A stretch of DNA of 24,660 nucleotides from JAAFIP01 sp043718065 (lineage in GTDB: Bacteria; Pseudomonadota; Gammaproteobacteria; Burkholderiales; Burkholderiaceae_C), in assembly GCA_043718065.1 (NCBI GenBank), contig JAYSWJ010000201.1, forward strand, positions 1-24,660, written 5' to 3'. This document shows, piece after piece, positions 7,195 to 15,052 of this stretch. Position 1 is the first letter of the stretch, and each line of letters begins with the position of its first letter. The notes below the pieces were generated by a model. That model had not been told where the DNA came from, did not search any database, and worked only from the letters and a program-made list of their open reading frames with translations. Position numbers and translations under genes: made by a program.

Positions 7195-9141
7195 ATGATT
7201 TTTATTCGTTTTATTAAATGGACAGTGGGGCTTATCTTTGCGCTGGTACTGCTGGCCGTGCTACTGATCGCTTTATTCGGCTGGAACTGGCTACGCGGGC
7301 CTATCGAGCGTGCTGCGCTTGAGAAAACCGGGCGCGCCTTGGTTATTAACGGTGACCTCACCGTTAAATATGCTTGGCCATTGCCCACTATGCGGGCCGA
7401 GAAGGTAACGTTTGCCAACCCCACTTGGGCCAAGCAGGCGCAAATGGCCACCACCGATGCCGTGCAAATCACGCTTAATTTACCTCTGTTACTGCGCAAA
7501 CAAATCACTATCCCTGAAGTATTGCTAGAAAATCCGGTGGTTTTTCTAGAGCAAGGTGTGGGCGGGCGCAAGAATTGGTTGCTAGACCTGCAACAGCAAG
7601 ACGAGGGCGCGCGGCTTGATGTTGGGCGGTTGTCGCTGGACAAAGGCAAACTGGGCTATGACGATGCCTCGCAGAAAACCAGCCTGCGCGCCGATGTGTC
7701 GACCGCCACGGGCGATGCATTGCGATCAGATTTAACTTTTAGCGTGCTGGGCCAATACAAAGGCATTGTGGTTAAGGCCCAAGGCACTGGCGGCCCGGTG
7801 CTGGCGCTGCGCGACCAAAGCCTGCCCTACCCGCTCAAAGTTAATGCCACATTAGGGCAGACCGTGGTGGCAGCCAATGGCACTATTACCAGCTTGCTAA
7901 CTGCGTCTGCGCTAGACATGCGCATGAACCTGCGCGGCGCCAGCATGGAGCAGCTGTATCCGCTGCTGGGCATTACTTTTCCTGTTACCCGCGCTTATGC
8001 CACAGAGGGCCATTTGGTACGCGAGGGCACCCTGTGGCGCTATGACAAGTTCTCGGGACGGGTGGGTGACAGTGATATTGCAGGGTCACTGCAAGTCGAC
8101 ACGGGCGGCCAGCGGCCAGCCCTAACCGCAGACCTTAGCTCCAATTTGCTGGATTTAGAAGACCTCGCGCCCATGATTGGTGCAGCGCCTGAACCGATTG
8201 ACAAAAAAGTGGTAGGGGTAGCGGCAACCAAAGCACCGCCGCCGTCAGACCGTGTACTGCCTGAGATACCCTTTAAATCTGACCGCTGGAACAGCGTGAA
8301 CGCTAAAGTTAGTTTGCGCGCCAAGACTATTCGCCGCGTTAAACAGCTACCCATAGAAGGGCTAACAACACAGCTAAGTTTGCAAGACTCGGTGCTAACA
8401 CTTGAGCCGCTTAACTTTGGCTTAGCGGGTGGACAAATCAACACGGTGATCTCACTGGACGGACGCAAAAGCCCCATCCAGGCACGCGCTAAAGTCAAAG
8501 TACGCAAAGTTTTAATCTCTAAGTTATTTCCGGAATCAGGCCTGACCAAAACCGGCATTGGCCAGATCAACGGAGACTTTGATTTGGCTGGCACCGGCAA
8601 CTCAGTAGGCCGCATGCTGGCTACATCTAACGGCAGCATAGCCATGGTAGTGGCAGGTGGCGAGATCAGCCAACTGATGATGGAAAAAGTAGGCCTGCAC
8701 TTGTGGGAAATACTGCGACTGAATATTACCGGTGACAAGCTGGTCAAGCTACGATGTGCAGTGGCTGACTTTGATGTCAAACAAGGCAATATGAAAACTA
8801 GTGCGTTGGTGTTTGACACAGAAGTTACCACCATACTGGGTACTGGCAATATTGACTTGGGGCAAGAACAAATCAATTTGACTTTGAACCAAAAAACCAA
8901 AAACACCAGCCCACTCGCGCTGCGCACCCCCATCTATGTGCGAGGTAGCTTTGCCAAGCCTGTGGCAGAGATCGACAAAGGCCCGCTAGCTTTGCGCGCC
9001 ATTGGCGCTATTGCACTGGGCGCCATCAACCCACTGCTAGCTTTGATACCTTTGATTGACGCAGGCCCTGGGCGCGACAGCGACTGTGGCCAGTTGATTG
9101 ACGAGGCCAAGGCTGCCGCGCCAGCGGCTAAGAAAAAGTAG
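7195..9141 (+). CDS. AsmA family protein
   Basis: The frame is open from 7114, but Met at 7195 (MIFIRFIKW) directly precedes the single N-terminal membrane anchor (about residues 5-28). I take it as the start, giving 648 residues. The anchor is followed by GWNWLRGPIERAALEKTGR and then by long stretches of short beta-strand repeats such as PLLLRKQITIPEVLLENP. This is the layout of the AsmA/TamB-like superfamily, which are inner-membrane-anchored periplasmic proteins now linked to phospholipid transport to the outer membrane. The C-terminal region (about 420-580) resembles the AsmA_2 domain. The low-complexity tail ends AAAPAAKKK. It is divergent from phaB and shows no functional link with it. 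Confidence 0.88.
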   Translation: MIFIRFIKWTVGLIFALVLLAVLLIALFGWNWLRGPIERAALEKTGRALVINGDLTVKYAWPLPTMRAEKVTFANPTWAKQAQMATTDAVQITLNLPLLLRKQITIPEVLLENPVVFLEQGVGGRKNWLLDLQQQDEGARLDVGRLSLDKGKLGYDDASQKTSLRADVSTATGDALRSDLTFSVLGQYKGIVVKAQGTGGPVLALRDQSLPYPLKVNATLGQTVVAANGTITSLLTASALDMRMNLRGASMEQLYPLLGITFPVTRAYATEGHLVREGTLWRYDKFSGRVGDSDIAGSLQVDTGGQRPALTADLSSNLLDLEDLAPMIGAAPEPIDKKVVGVAATKAPPPSDRVLPEIPFKSDRWNSVNAKVSLRAKTIRRVKQLPIEGLTTQLSLQDSVLTLEPLNFGLAGGQINTVISLDGRKSPIQARAKVKVRKVLISKLFPESGLTKTGIGQINGDFDLAGTGNSVGRMLATSNGSIAMVVAGGEISQLMMEKVGLHLWEILRLNITGDKLVKLRCAVADFDVKQGNMKTSALVFDTEVTTILGTGNIDLGQEQINLTLNQKTKNTSPLALRTPIYVRGSFAKPVAEIDKGPLALRAIGAIALGAINPLLALIPLIDAGPGRDSDCGQLIDEAKAAAPAAKKK

Positions 9142-9233
9142 TCTTACGAAGTGACATTAGCAGCGGTGGCCACTCAATAAAGCGCAGTCTGTTAACGTGC
9201 ACTATTTAATTTAACCAACACGAGAAAACTATC

Positions 9234-10214
9234 ATGCAATATCGACGTTTAGGCCGCAGCGGCCTGCAAGTAAGCGAGCTGTCACTGGGCTCATGGGTTA
9301 CCTATTCCACACAGGTAGACACGGCAGCCGCACGCGAAATGCTGGCAGCCGCTATGGATGCAGGCGTAAACTTTTTTGACAATGCCGAGGCGTACGCAGG
9401 CGGCAAGAGTGAAACTGTGATGGGCGAGGCGATTAAGGCACTGAAATGGCCGCGGCTTAAATACATTGTGTCGACCAAGTTCTACTGGGGCATAGACCGC
9501 GATAGTCAACCCGTCAACCATAAAGATACGCTGAACCGTAAATACTTGATGCAGGCGATTGACGGATCGTTGCAACGTATGGGCTTAGATTGTATTGACT
9601 TGGTTTACTGCCACCGCCCCGACCCGCACACGCCAATAGAAGAAACTGTATGGGCCATGAGCGACATGATCACCCAAGGCAAAGCGCAGTACTGGGGCAC
9701 CAGCGAATGGTCTGCCGATGAAATACGTGCAGCTTGGGACATTGCAGACAAACACCATCTGCATAAGCCAGTGATGGAGCAGCCGCAATACCACTTGTTT
9801 CACCGCCAAAAGGTAGAAACGGAATACGCCCGCTTGTACGAAGACATCGGCCTGGGCCTGACCACATGGAGCCCATTGGCCAGTGGCTTGCTAACCGGTA
9901 AATACAAAGACGGAATACCTGCAGGCAGCCGAGGCGCCTTGCAAGAGATGGGGTTTTTGGTCAAAGGATTGACGGATGCAGATAAGAATGCAGCTGTCAC
10001 GCAGTTGCAATCGGTCGCTACCGAGTTGGGCTGCAATTTAGCCCAAATGGCTATTGCGTGGGCTGCGCACAACCCGCGCGTGAGCACGGTGATCATGGGG
10101 GCGTCGAAAATTGCGCAGTTGCATGACAACTTGAAAGCGCTGGATGTGATACCTAAGCTGACGCCCGAGGTGATGGCTAAGATTGACAAGATTACTTTGC
10201 CGCTGGCTGGCTAA
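9234..10214 (+). CDS. Aldo/keto reductase, Kv-beta/YghZ-like
   Basis: This 326-residue TIM-barrel NADP(H)-dependent oxidoreductase has its catalytic tetrad visible: Asp49 and Tyr54 in FFDNAEAY, Lys82 in STKFYW, and His127 in YCHRPD. The C-terminal cofactor loop reads STVIMGASKIAQLHDN. The opening MQYRRLGRSGLQVSELSLGSW and the segment WGTSEWSADEI place it with the voltage-gated potassium channel beta subunit-like group (AKR6/AKR14). The physiological substrate is unknown, and general carbonyl detoxification is the usual suggestion. The ATG at 9234 fits the family N-terminus exactly. It converges on phaA across a 471-nt region full of palindromes. Confidence 0.93.
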   Translation: MQYRRLGRSGLQVSELSLGSWVTYSTQVDTAAAREMLAAAMDAGVNFFDNAEAYAGGKSETVMGEAIKALKWPRLKYIVSTKFYWGIDRDSQPVNHKDTLNRKYLMQAIDGSLQRMGLDCIDLVYCHRPDPHTPIEETVWAMSDMITQGKAQYWGTSEWSADEIRAAWDIADKHHLHKPVMEQPQYHLFHRQKVETEYARLYEDIGLGLTTWSPLASGLLTGKYKDGIPAGSRGALQEMGFLVKGLTDADKNAAVTQLQSVATELGCNLAQMAIAWAAHNPRVSTVIMGASKIAQLHDNLKALDVIPKLTPEVMAKIDKITLPLAG

Positions 10215-10229
10215 GGCTGTTCCCTGGGT

Positions 10230-10294
10230 ACGCGTGAGCGCCGGGAAGCTGGACTCGAGCCGGGCATCTCGCTGAAAAAATACTCTGAAAACAG
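10230..10294 (+). repeat. Dispersed ~65-bp repeat R1 (second copy at 19221)
   Basis: The region around GGACTCGAGCCGGGCATCTC (10251-10270), followed by a GAAAAA-TACTC-GAAAAC stretch, recurs at 19221-19285 with only a few substitutions and a 3-nt length difference. It begins 16 nt after the aldo/keto reductase stop. Both copies lie in convergent intergenic regions in the same plus orientation. Overlapping open frames on the minus strand (CPARVQLPGAHA) arise from this repeat and are not believed to be genes. Confidence 0.75.
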
Positions 10295-10343
10295 GCCTCA
10301 GAATACTCTTGGCGTGCCTTCAACGCCAGAGCTGTGCACGCCA

Positions 10344-10429
10344 TGGCACTTGGCGTGCACAGCTCCGCGGCTGTCCCCCGGCCTTCGGCCTCCTCCTTTA
10401 TGCCGCTGCGCTGTTCACACCAAGTGCCA
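10344..10429 (+). repeat. Palindromic element E1 (conserved core, own stem)
   Basis: The outer arms at 10344-10363 (TGGCACTTGGCGTGCACAGC) and 10410-10429 are complementary at 18 of 20 positions. Between them is a core containing CGCGGCTGTCC (366-376), a small GGCC-TTC-GGCC hairpin (380-390) and CTTTATGCCGCTGC (396-409). The same core with the same order of parts occurs in inverted orientation in element E2 at 10483-10587. A further perfect 14-bp palindrome, GAGCTGTGCACGCC (329-342) with 352-365, overlaps its left arm. It lies between the convergent aldo/keto reductase and phaA genes; I see no gene in 10215-10685. Confidence 0.75.
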
Positions 10430-10482
10430 AGGCTACGTATAAGGTGGGCAGGAGGGCGGTTGATCACCCGCCATATTCACAA

Positions 10483-10587
10483 GAGCTGGCAGGCGGTGTA
10501 CTCAGCGCAGCGGCATAAAGTGGGAGTAGGCGGCCCTAGGCCGCCACGGAGGACAGCCGCGAAGCTGAGTACGCCGCCTGCCAGCTC
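10483..10587 (-). repeat. Palindromic element E2 (inverted copy of the E1 core, different stem)
   Basis: The outer arms at 10483-10506 and 10564-10587 are complementary over 24 positions with one G-T pair. Read on the minus strand, the core has CGCGGCTGTCC (561-551), a hairpin GGCGGCC-TAG-GGCCGCC (545-529) and CTTTATGCCGCTGC (520-507), the same order as E1. The outer stem sequence is unrelated in detail to that of E1, and the inner hairpin is longer, yet both remain self-complementary. This is the pattern expected if the fold, not just the sequence, is retained. Confidence 0.75.
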
Positions 10588-10659
10588 CCGTACAAGAATT
10601 GCAATCTTCAAACCCTAGCAAACCACGCAACCAGCCGCAGCTCACAGTCTAAGAATATC

Positions 10660-10694
10660 AATCCTCAATCCTCAATCCTCAATCCTCAACGCTC
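10660..10694. repeat. Tandem heptamer AATCCTC x4 plus one variant
   Basis: Four exact copies of AATCCTC run from 10660 to 10687, followed by one variant, AACGCTC. The repeat runs across the phaA stop codon (complement of 10686-10688), so copy-number change could alter the 3' end of phaA only slightly. It is a short microsatellite. Confidence 0.85.
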
Positions 10695-11864
10695 AACGCA
10701 CAGCGACACACCCATGCCGCCGCCGATGCACAGCGCAGCTAAACCGCGTTTGGCATTGGTGCGATGCATTTCGTGCAGCAAAGTCACCAAGATGCGGCAA
10801 CCAGACGCGCCGATGGGGTGACCAATGGCAATCGCGCCGCCATTGACGTTGACTTTAGAGGCATCAATGCCAAGCTCTTTGTTGACGGCGCAGGCTTGCG
10901 CTGCGAAGGCTTCGTTCAGCTCGAACACGTCTACGTCAGAGGCTTTCCAGCCTGCGCGCTCTAGCGCTTTGCGCGATGCTGGCACGGGGCCCATGCCCAT
11001 GGTGGCGGGGTCTAGGCCGCTGGTGCCAAACGACACGATGCGGGCCAGCGGGGTCAGGCCTAGTTCTTTGGCCTTAGCGGCTGACATAACTACAACGGCT
11101 GCAGCGCCATCGTTTAAGCCCGATGCGTTGCCTGCGGTGACGCCGCCTGCTTTGTCAAACGCGGGGCGCAAGCCGGCCAGTACTTCGGCGCTGGTTTTTT
11201 TGTTGATAAATTCGTCGGCGTTAAAAATAATTGCATCGCCCTTTTTTTGTGGGATGACCACGTCGACAATTTCTGCAGCAAACTTGCCCGCAGCTTGCGC
11301 AGCCGCCGCCTTGGTCTGTGAGCCGAGTGCCAGCGCGTCTTGCGCCTCGCGCGTGATGCCGTGTGCCCTGGCTACATTCTCGGCCGTAATGCCCATGTGG
11401 TACTGGTTGTACACGTCCCATAGGCCATCCACAATCATGGTGTCTTGCATTTTCCAGTCGCCCATGCGCTGGCCGTCGCGGCTGCCCATCAGCACGTGCG
11501 GCGATGCGCTCATGTTTTCCTGGCCACCGGCGACCACAATGTCGCTGTCGCCCCAGGCCACAGCCTGCGCCGCCAGCATGACCGCTTTGAGGCCCGAGCC
11601 ACACACAGCATTGATAGTGAGCGCCGGAGTTTCTTTGGCCACGCCCGCTTTCATCATGGCTTGGCGCGCCGGGTTTTGGCCACTGCCAGCACACAGCACT
11701 TGGCCCATGATGACCTCGCCAATTTGCGAGTTGTCTAGCTTAGCGCGGGCTATGGCTTCTTTAATAACGATAGCGCCCAAGTCAGGGGCTGATACCTTGG
11801 CAAGCGAGCCGCCAAACTTGCCTACGGCAGTGCGGGCGGCGGATACGATGACGATGTCTTTCAT
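10686..11864 (-). CDS. phaA: Acetyl-CoA C-acetyltransferase (beta-ketothiolase) PhaA
   Basis: This 392-residue thiolase condenses two acetyl-CoA to acetoacetyl-CoA, the first step of PHB synthesis. The nucleophile Cys88 is in NAVCGSGLK, His349 in IAIGHPIGASG and the acid-base Cys379 in LCIGGGMG, at the same numbers as Cupriavidus PhaA. The segment IVDGLWDVYNQYHMGITAEN is also characteristic. The start at 11864 follows an AGAGAGAAG purine-rich site. The gene lies downstream of phaC on the same strand, but a 204-bp inverted-repeat element sits in between. Its 3' end meets the palindrome-rich region at 10215-10685. Confidence 0.96.
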   Translation of the reverse strand: MKDIVIVSAARTAVGKFGGSLAKVSAPDLGAIVIKEAIARAKLDNSQIGEVIMGQVLCAGSGQNPARQAMMKAGVAKETPALTINAVCGSGLKAVMLAAQAVAWGDSDIVVAGGQENMSASPHVLMGSRDGQRMGDWKMQDTMIVDGLWDVYNQYHMGITAENVARAHGITREAQDALALGSQTKAAAAQAAGKFAAEIVDVVIPQKKGDAIIFNADEFINKKTSAEVLAGLRPAFDKAGGVTAGNASGLNDGAAAVVVMSAAKAKELGLTPLARIVSFGTSGLDPATMGMGPVPASRKALERAGWKASDVDVFELNEAFAAQACAVNKELGIDASKVNVNGGAIAIGHPIGASGCRILVTLLHEMHRTNAKRGLAALCIGGGMGVSLCVER

Positions 11865-11911
11865 TTTCTTCTCTCTTTGGTTGGGTGGTTAATGGGTTAG
11901 ATTTTAGAATA

Positions 11912-12115
11912 CGGACTGCCGGACGCGAAGGGCGCTAAGGTTGCGCGAAGGACGCAAAAGAAAACCAAAAAAATACCAAAATTTAGAATTTTGTTTATTA
12001 GCTCTGAATAGATGAGATTTTTAATTTTTAATTTTTAATTTTTAATTCTTAAATTTTGGTATTTCTTTTTCGCGTCCTTCGCGCAACCTTAGTGCCCTTC
12101 GCGTCCGGCAGTCCG
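11912..12115. mobile_element. MITE-like long inverted repeat between phaC and phaA
   Basis: The left arm 11912-11985 and right arm 12050-12115 are near-exact complements. The outer 43 bases, starting CGGACTGCCGGACGCGAAGG, differ at one position, and the inner parts (TACCAAAATTTA at 11974-11985 against 12050-12061) pair again. The centre carries the heptamer TTTTTAA four times at 12018-12045. There is no coding capacity. The size, terminal inverted repeats and AT-rich centre suggest a non-autonomous mobile palindrome. No clear target-site duplication is seen at the edges. As RNA it would form a very stable hairpin in any phaC-phaA transcript. Confidence 0.85.
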
Positions 12116-12125
12116 ATTTAGGTAT

Positions 12126-13733
12126 TCAAGCCTTAGCCTTCACATACCTCCCAGGCGCAGGCTCGATCACTTTGAATTTAGCACTTCCGTAAGTTTTAGG
12201 TGCAGCAATTTGTTTGCCAGCGTGCGGCTTGACCCACGCGCACCAGTCGTCCCACCAGCTACCGGGGACCTCTTGGGCGGTTTTAAACCAGGCCTCATGC
12301 GATGCCGGGAAAGCGCCTTCTTTGCCAATCCAGTGGGATCGCTTTTTAGCAGCAGGTGGGTTAATCACCCCAGCAATATGCCCTGATGCGCCCATGACAA
12401 AGCGTTTTTTGCCGGGCAGCACTTGCGTGGACGCGTAGGCTCCGCCGATGGGCACGATGTGGTCTTCGCGGCTGCCGTACAGGTACACGGGCAGGTCTAC
12501 CTTGCGCAGGTCTAGTTTTTCGCCGCACACCGTGACTTTGCCGGGTTGGATTAAATTATTCTCGTGGTAGGTGTTGCGCAGGTACCAGCAGTACATGGGG
12601 CCGGGCAAATTGGTGCTGTCACTGTTCCAGTACAGCAAGTCAAACGGTGGCGGGGTTTCGCCTTTTAAATAATTGCCCACTACATAGTTCCACACCAGCT
12701 CGTTGGGCCTTAAGAAGCTAAACGTACTGGCCAGTTCTTGACCTTTGAGCAAACCGCCTTGGCCTAGCTTGGATTCGCGTTGCTGCACTGATTGCTCGTC
12801 GATAAAAATATCCAGAATACCGGTGTCGCTAAAGTCTAGCAGCGTGGTCAGCAGTGTGGCGCTGGCTACAGGCTTTTGTCCCCTGGCTGCCAACACGCCC
12901 AGCGCCGTGGTGAGTATCGTGCCGCCTACGCAAAAACCCAAAGTATTTATTTGCTTTGAGCCCGTAATGCTTGCACAGGTAGCTATGGCTTTCATAGCGC
13001 CGTGCTCAATGTAGTCGTCCCAAGTCAGCTTATCTACCGACGCATCCGCGTTGCGCCAGCTGACCACAAATGTGCGATGACCTTGGGCCACCAAGTGGCG
13101 CACCAAAGAATTAGCAGGCTGCAGATCGAGAATGTAGTATTTGTTGATGCACGGTGGCACTATTAGGTAGGGTTTTTCGTACACCTTGGCGGTCAATGGC
13201 TTGTATTCGATCAGCTGAAAAATTTCGTTTTCAAACACAACTGCGCCTTCGGTGGTGGCCACGTTGCGGCCAATCTCAAACTGGCTCTCGTCGGTCATCG
13301 ACATGTGGCCTTGCTGGATGTCGGCCAGCAGGTTTTGAATGCCTTTGCCAATGCTGGCACCTTGCGAGTCGATGGCTTTTTTCTGCGCGTCGACGTTAAA
13401 GGCCATGTAGTTAGACGGCGCTGTGGCTGCTAGCCATTGCTCTAGTGCAAAACGTACTTTGGCTTTGGCTTTGGCGTCGCCTTGCAGGGCATCGGCCATT
13501 TGCATCAAGGTGCGGGCGTTGAGCAAATACTGCTCGGCGCTGTAGCCCGCTACCGAGTTGTGCGCCCACGCATCAGACGCAAAGCGCCTGTCGCCCACAA
13601 CAGGGTGAGCTTGCATGCTGTGCGCCCACAAGCTTTGGGCTTCGGTAACGTAGTTTTTTTGCAGCTCTAACAAAACTGCAGGGTCAAACTCAAACTGCTG
13701 GGACAGGTTTGCCCAAGGTGATTCAAAATGCAT
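12126..13733 (-). CDS. phaC: Class I polyhydroxyalkanoate synthase PhaC
   Basis: This 535-residue enzyme polymerises (R)-3-hydroxyacyl-CoA into PHA at the granule surface. The lipase-like box is GFCVGG with nucleophile Cys268; Asp424 (SREDHIVP) and His452 (SGHIAGVINPP) complete the triad, with the same 28-residue Asp-His spacing as Cupriavidus PhaC. The N-terminal PhaC_N region (about 30-200) contains FNVDAQKKAID. It is about 50 residues shorter at the N-terminus than the Cupriavidus enzyme. A GGAGA site lies five nt before the ATG. The upstream region, shared with a divergent small gene, holds a perfect palindrome at 13810-13838. It is the first gene of a phaC-phaA unit. Confidence 0.96.
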   Translation of the reverse strand: MHFESPWANLSQQFEFDPAVLLELQKNYVTEAQSLWAHSMQAHPVVGDRRFASDAWAHNSVAGYSAEQYLLNARTLMQMADALQGDAKAKAKVRFALEQWLAATAPSNYMAFNVDAQKKAIDSQGASIGKGIQNLLADIQQGHMSMTDESQFEIGRNVATTEGAVVFENEIFQLIEYKPLTAKVYEKPYLIVPPCINKYYILDLQPANSLVRHLVAQGHRTFVVSWRNADASVDKLTWDDYIEHGAMKAIATCASITGSKQINTLGFCVGGTILTTALGVLAARGQKPVASATLLTTLLDFSDTGILDIFIDEQSVQQRESKLGQGGLLKGQELASTFSFLRPNELVWNYVVGNYLKGETPPPFDLLYWNSDSTNLPGPMYCWYLRNTYHENNLIQPGKVTVCGEKLDLRKVDLPVYLYGSREDHIVPIGGAYASTQVLPGKKRFVMGASGHIAGVINPPAAKKRSHWIGKEGAFPASHEAWFKTAQEVPGSWWDDWCAWVKPHAGKQIAAPKTYGSAKFKVIEPAPGRYVKAKA

Positions 13734-13809
13734 GTTGTCTCCGGGTGGCGTGTCTGTGCACGCTGCTTGGCATGTTTAGGTATTAGCCTGAACCATAGAG
13801 TTTATCGAG

Positions 13810-13838
13810 AATTTATTGTTGCGCCGCAACAATAAATT
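13810..13838. promoter_or_regulatory. Perfect palindrome in the divergent phaC upstream region
   Basis: AATTTATTGTTGC (13810-13822), GCC, then the exact complement (13826-13838) form a 13-bp inverted repeat, 77 nt before phaC and 35 nt before the small membrane-protein gene. Its centre, TTGTTGC-GCC-GCAACAA, has a TGC-N3-GCA pattern like the TGC-rich sites reported for the PHA regulator PhaR. Operator function is inferred. It could also act as a hairpin, but it lacks a terminator T-tract. Confidence 0.6.
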
Positions 13839-13872
13839 GAATATAGCTCGTATTTAATTATTTTGGCCCACT

Positions 13873-14277
13873 ATGTACCTTATCGCAATAGCTTGGATTT
13901 ATGTCGCGCTGATGATGGCGGTAGCCGAGGCTACTAACACCAATGGCACTGTCTTGGGTGCCATTTTCACCTTTGTCATCTACGGCGTGTTTCCGGTCAG
14001 CATTGTGATGTACCTGCTACGCACACCCACCCGCAACCGCGCACGCAAGGCGCGGGAGCGGGCTGAGTGGGTGGCGCAGCAAAATGCGATGGCAGTGGCG
14101 ACGGTGGAACCCGCTGTAGGCAACGGCGCTACTGACGCTAATGATGATGAAGTTACTAATGCCTTGCCCCAGGCCAGCGCAGCACCTACTGACTCAATCG
14201 GCCAGCCAGATGCAAGCGGCCATGCGCCCGGTACTGCCCAAACGGGCAGCGTCACGCCGGTGCGAAAAGAATTGTGA
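13873..14277 (+). CDS. Small membrane protein of unknown function
   Basis: This 134-residue protein has two predicted membrane helices: about 3-20 (AIAWIYVALMMAVA) and about 27-48 (LGAIFTFVIYGVFPVSIVMY). They are followed by a positively charged cytoplasmic segment (RTPTRNRARKARERAEW) and a flexible Ala/Pro/Gly-rich tail. I recall similar conserved hypothetical proteins in Comamonadaceae but no function. It is divergent from phaC. Its last 84 nt overlap the 3' end of pgeF on the other strand. The good start and the coherent membrane topology make it a likely real gene. Confidence 0.75.
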   Translation: MYLIAIAWIYVALMMAVAEATNTNGTVLGAIFTFVIYGVFPVSIVMYLLRTPTRNRARKARERAEWVAQQNAMAVATVEPAVGNGATDANDDEVTNALPQASAAPTDSIGQPDASGHAPGTAQTGSVTPVRKEL

Positions 14278-15048
14278 CGGGTTGCTGGCTGTGCACCAGG
14301 CGTCAGAGCCGTCGTTGCCATAAATCTGCGTGATGCCTAACGCGTGCAGTCGGTCGCGTGCCAGCGCTGGCAAATTGGCCAAGTACTTCTCGGGTTTGCG
14401 GCCTGCAGCAGCAACAGCAGCAGCAATATCAGCTACACCAGTTAATTTTTTAAAGTGCCGCGCAGCATCTGCTTGCGATGCTTCAAACGCCGCTTTCACC
14501 TCTGCACCCACCTCAAACTGCGCGGGGCCAATGCACGGGCCTAGCCACACCAGCAACTTATCTGCTCTTAATTTAATAGCTGCTTGAGCAGGTTCTACGG
14601 CCTGAAGTGCCGAAATAGCCTTAAATGTAGCCTCTAGCACGCCATGCTGCAGCGTGCCCACCAACCCGCGCCAGCCTGCGTGCGCAGCGGCTACAAAGCT
14701 GCCCGCGCGGTCGGTCATGAGCAGCGGCAAACAGTCGGCCACCATGATGGTGCAGGCCACGCCGCGTGCTTGGGTAATGCAGGCGTCGGCTTGCGTACCG
14801 TCTGCAATGCCCGCATGCAGCGCCGCTACATCTACACCATGCACTTGCTTTAAAAACACAGGCCTAGTACGCATTGCCTGCTGCAGCACAGCGCGGTTTT
14901 GCGCTACATGGGCAGGCTGGTCGTCCACATGGTCGCCCAAGTTCAGGCTATCAAACGGCGCTGCCGATACACCGCCGGCGCGGGTAGTAAACGTAGCCTG
15001 CACATGCGCTGGTGCGGGCCATTGCGGTTGCAGTAAATCTAGGGACAT
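14194..15048 (-). CDS. pgeF: Peptidoglycan editing factor PgeF (YfiH, multicopper-oxidase-like/laccase domain)
   Basis: The frame is open to 15111, but the ATG at 15048 (MSLDLLQPQWPAP), 4 nt after the toxin stop, matches the family N-terminus and gives 284 residues. The Zn-binding residues are His70 (KQVHGVDV), Cys106 (ADCLPLL) and His123 (AAHAGWRG), with the later WLGPCIGP motif at 168-175. YfiH/PgeF proteins limit misincorporation in peptidoglycan precursors; related proteins act on purine nucleosides. Residues 148-160 (LQAVEPAQAAIKL) come from a dispersed repeat element inserted in frame just before WLGPCIGP, where the family normally has a shorter linker. The 3' end overlaps the opposing small gene. 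Confidence 0.92.
   Translation of the reverse strand: MSLDLLQPQWPAPAHVQATFTTRAGGVSAAPFDSLNLGDHVDDQPAHVAQNRAVLQQAMRTRPVFLKQVHGVDVAALHAGIADGTQADACITQARGVACTIMVADCLPLLMTDRAGSFVAAAHAGWRGLVGTLQHGVLEATFKAISALQAVEPAQAAIKLRADKLLVWLGPCIGPAQFEVGAEVKAAFEASQADAARHFKKLTGVADIAAAVAAAGRKPEKYLANLPALARDRLHALGITQIYGNDGSDAWCTASNPSQFFSHRRDAARLGSTGRMAACIWLAD
14569..14606 (+). repeat. Dispersed ~35-bp element, copy 2 (inside pgeF)
   Basis: The plus strand reads TTTAATAGCTGCTTGAGCAG and continues with GTTCTACGGCCTGAA, matching the copy in rsuA at 20362 over most of its length. Here it lies in antisense orientation to pgeF and is read without a stop as LQAVEPAQAAIKL. Confidence 0.88.
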
Positions 15049-15052
15049 ACGC

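Noticed and set aside
8040..8933. 297-codon minus-strand frame opposite the AsmA gene
   Set aside because: It is a shadow of a well-supported gene, Ser/Leu/Pro-rich with no domain and no ribosome-binding site.
10249..10272. tRNA-like T-arm on the minus strand (GGCTCGAGTCC) in repeats R1 and R2
   Set aside because: No acceptor, anticodon or D-arm could be found around it, so the resemblance is only local.
10660..10694. Heptamer array as a CRISPR
   Set aside because: The units are 7 bp and directly tandem with no spacers, and no cas gene is in the window.
10825..11892. 355-codon plus-strand frame opposite phaA
   Set aside because: phaA is certain on the other strand; this frame is an Ala/Ser-rich antisense shadow.
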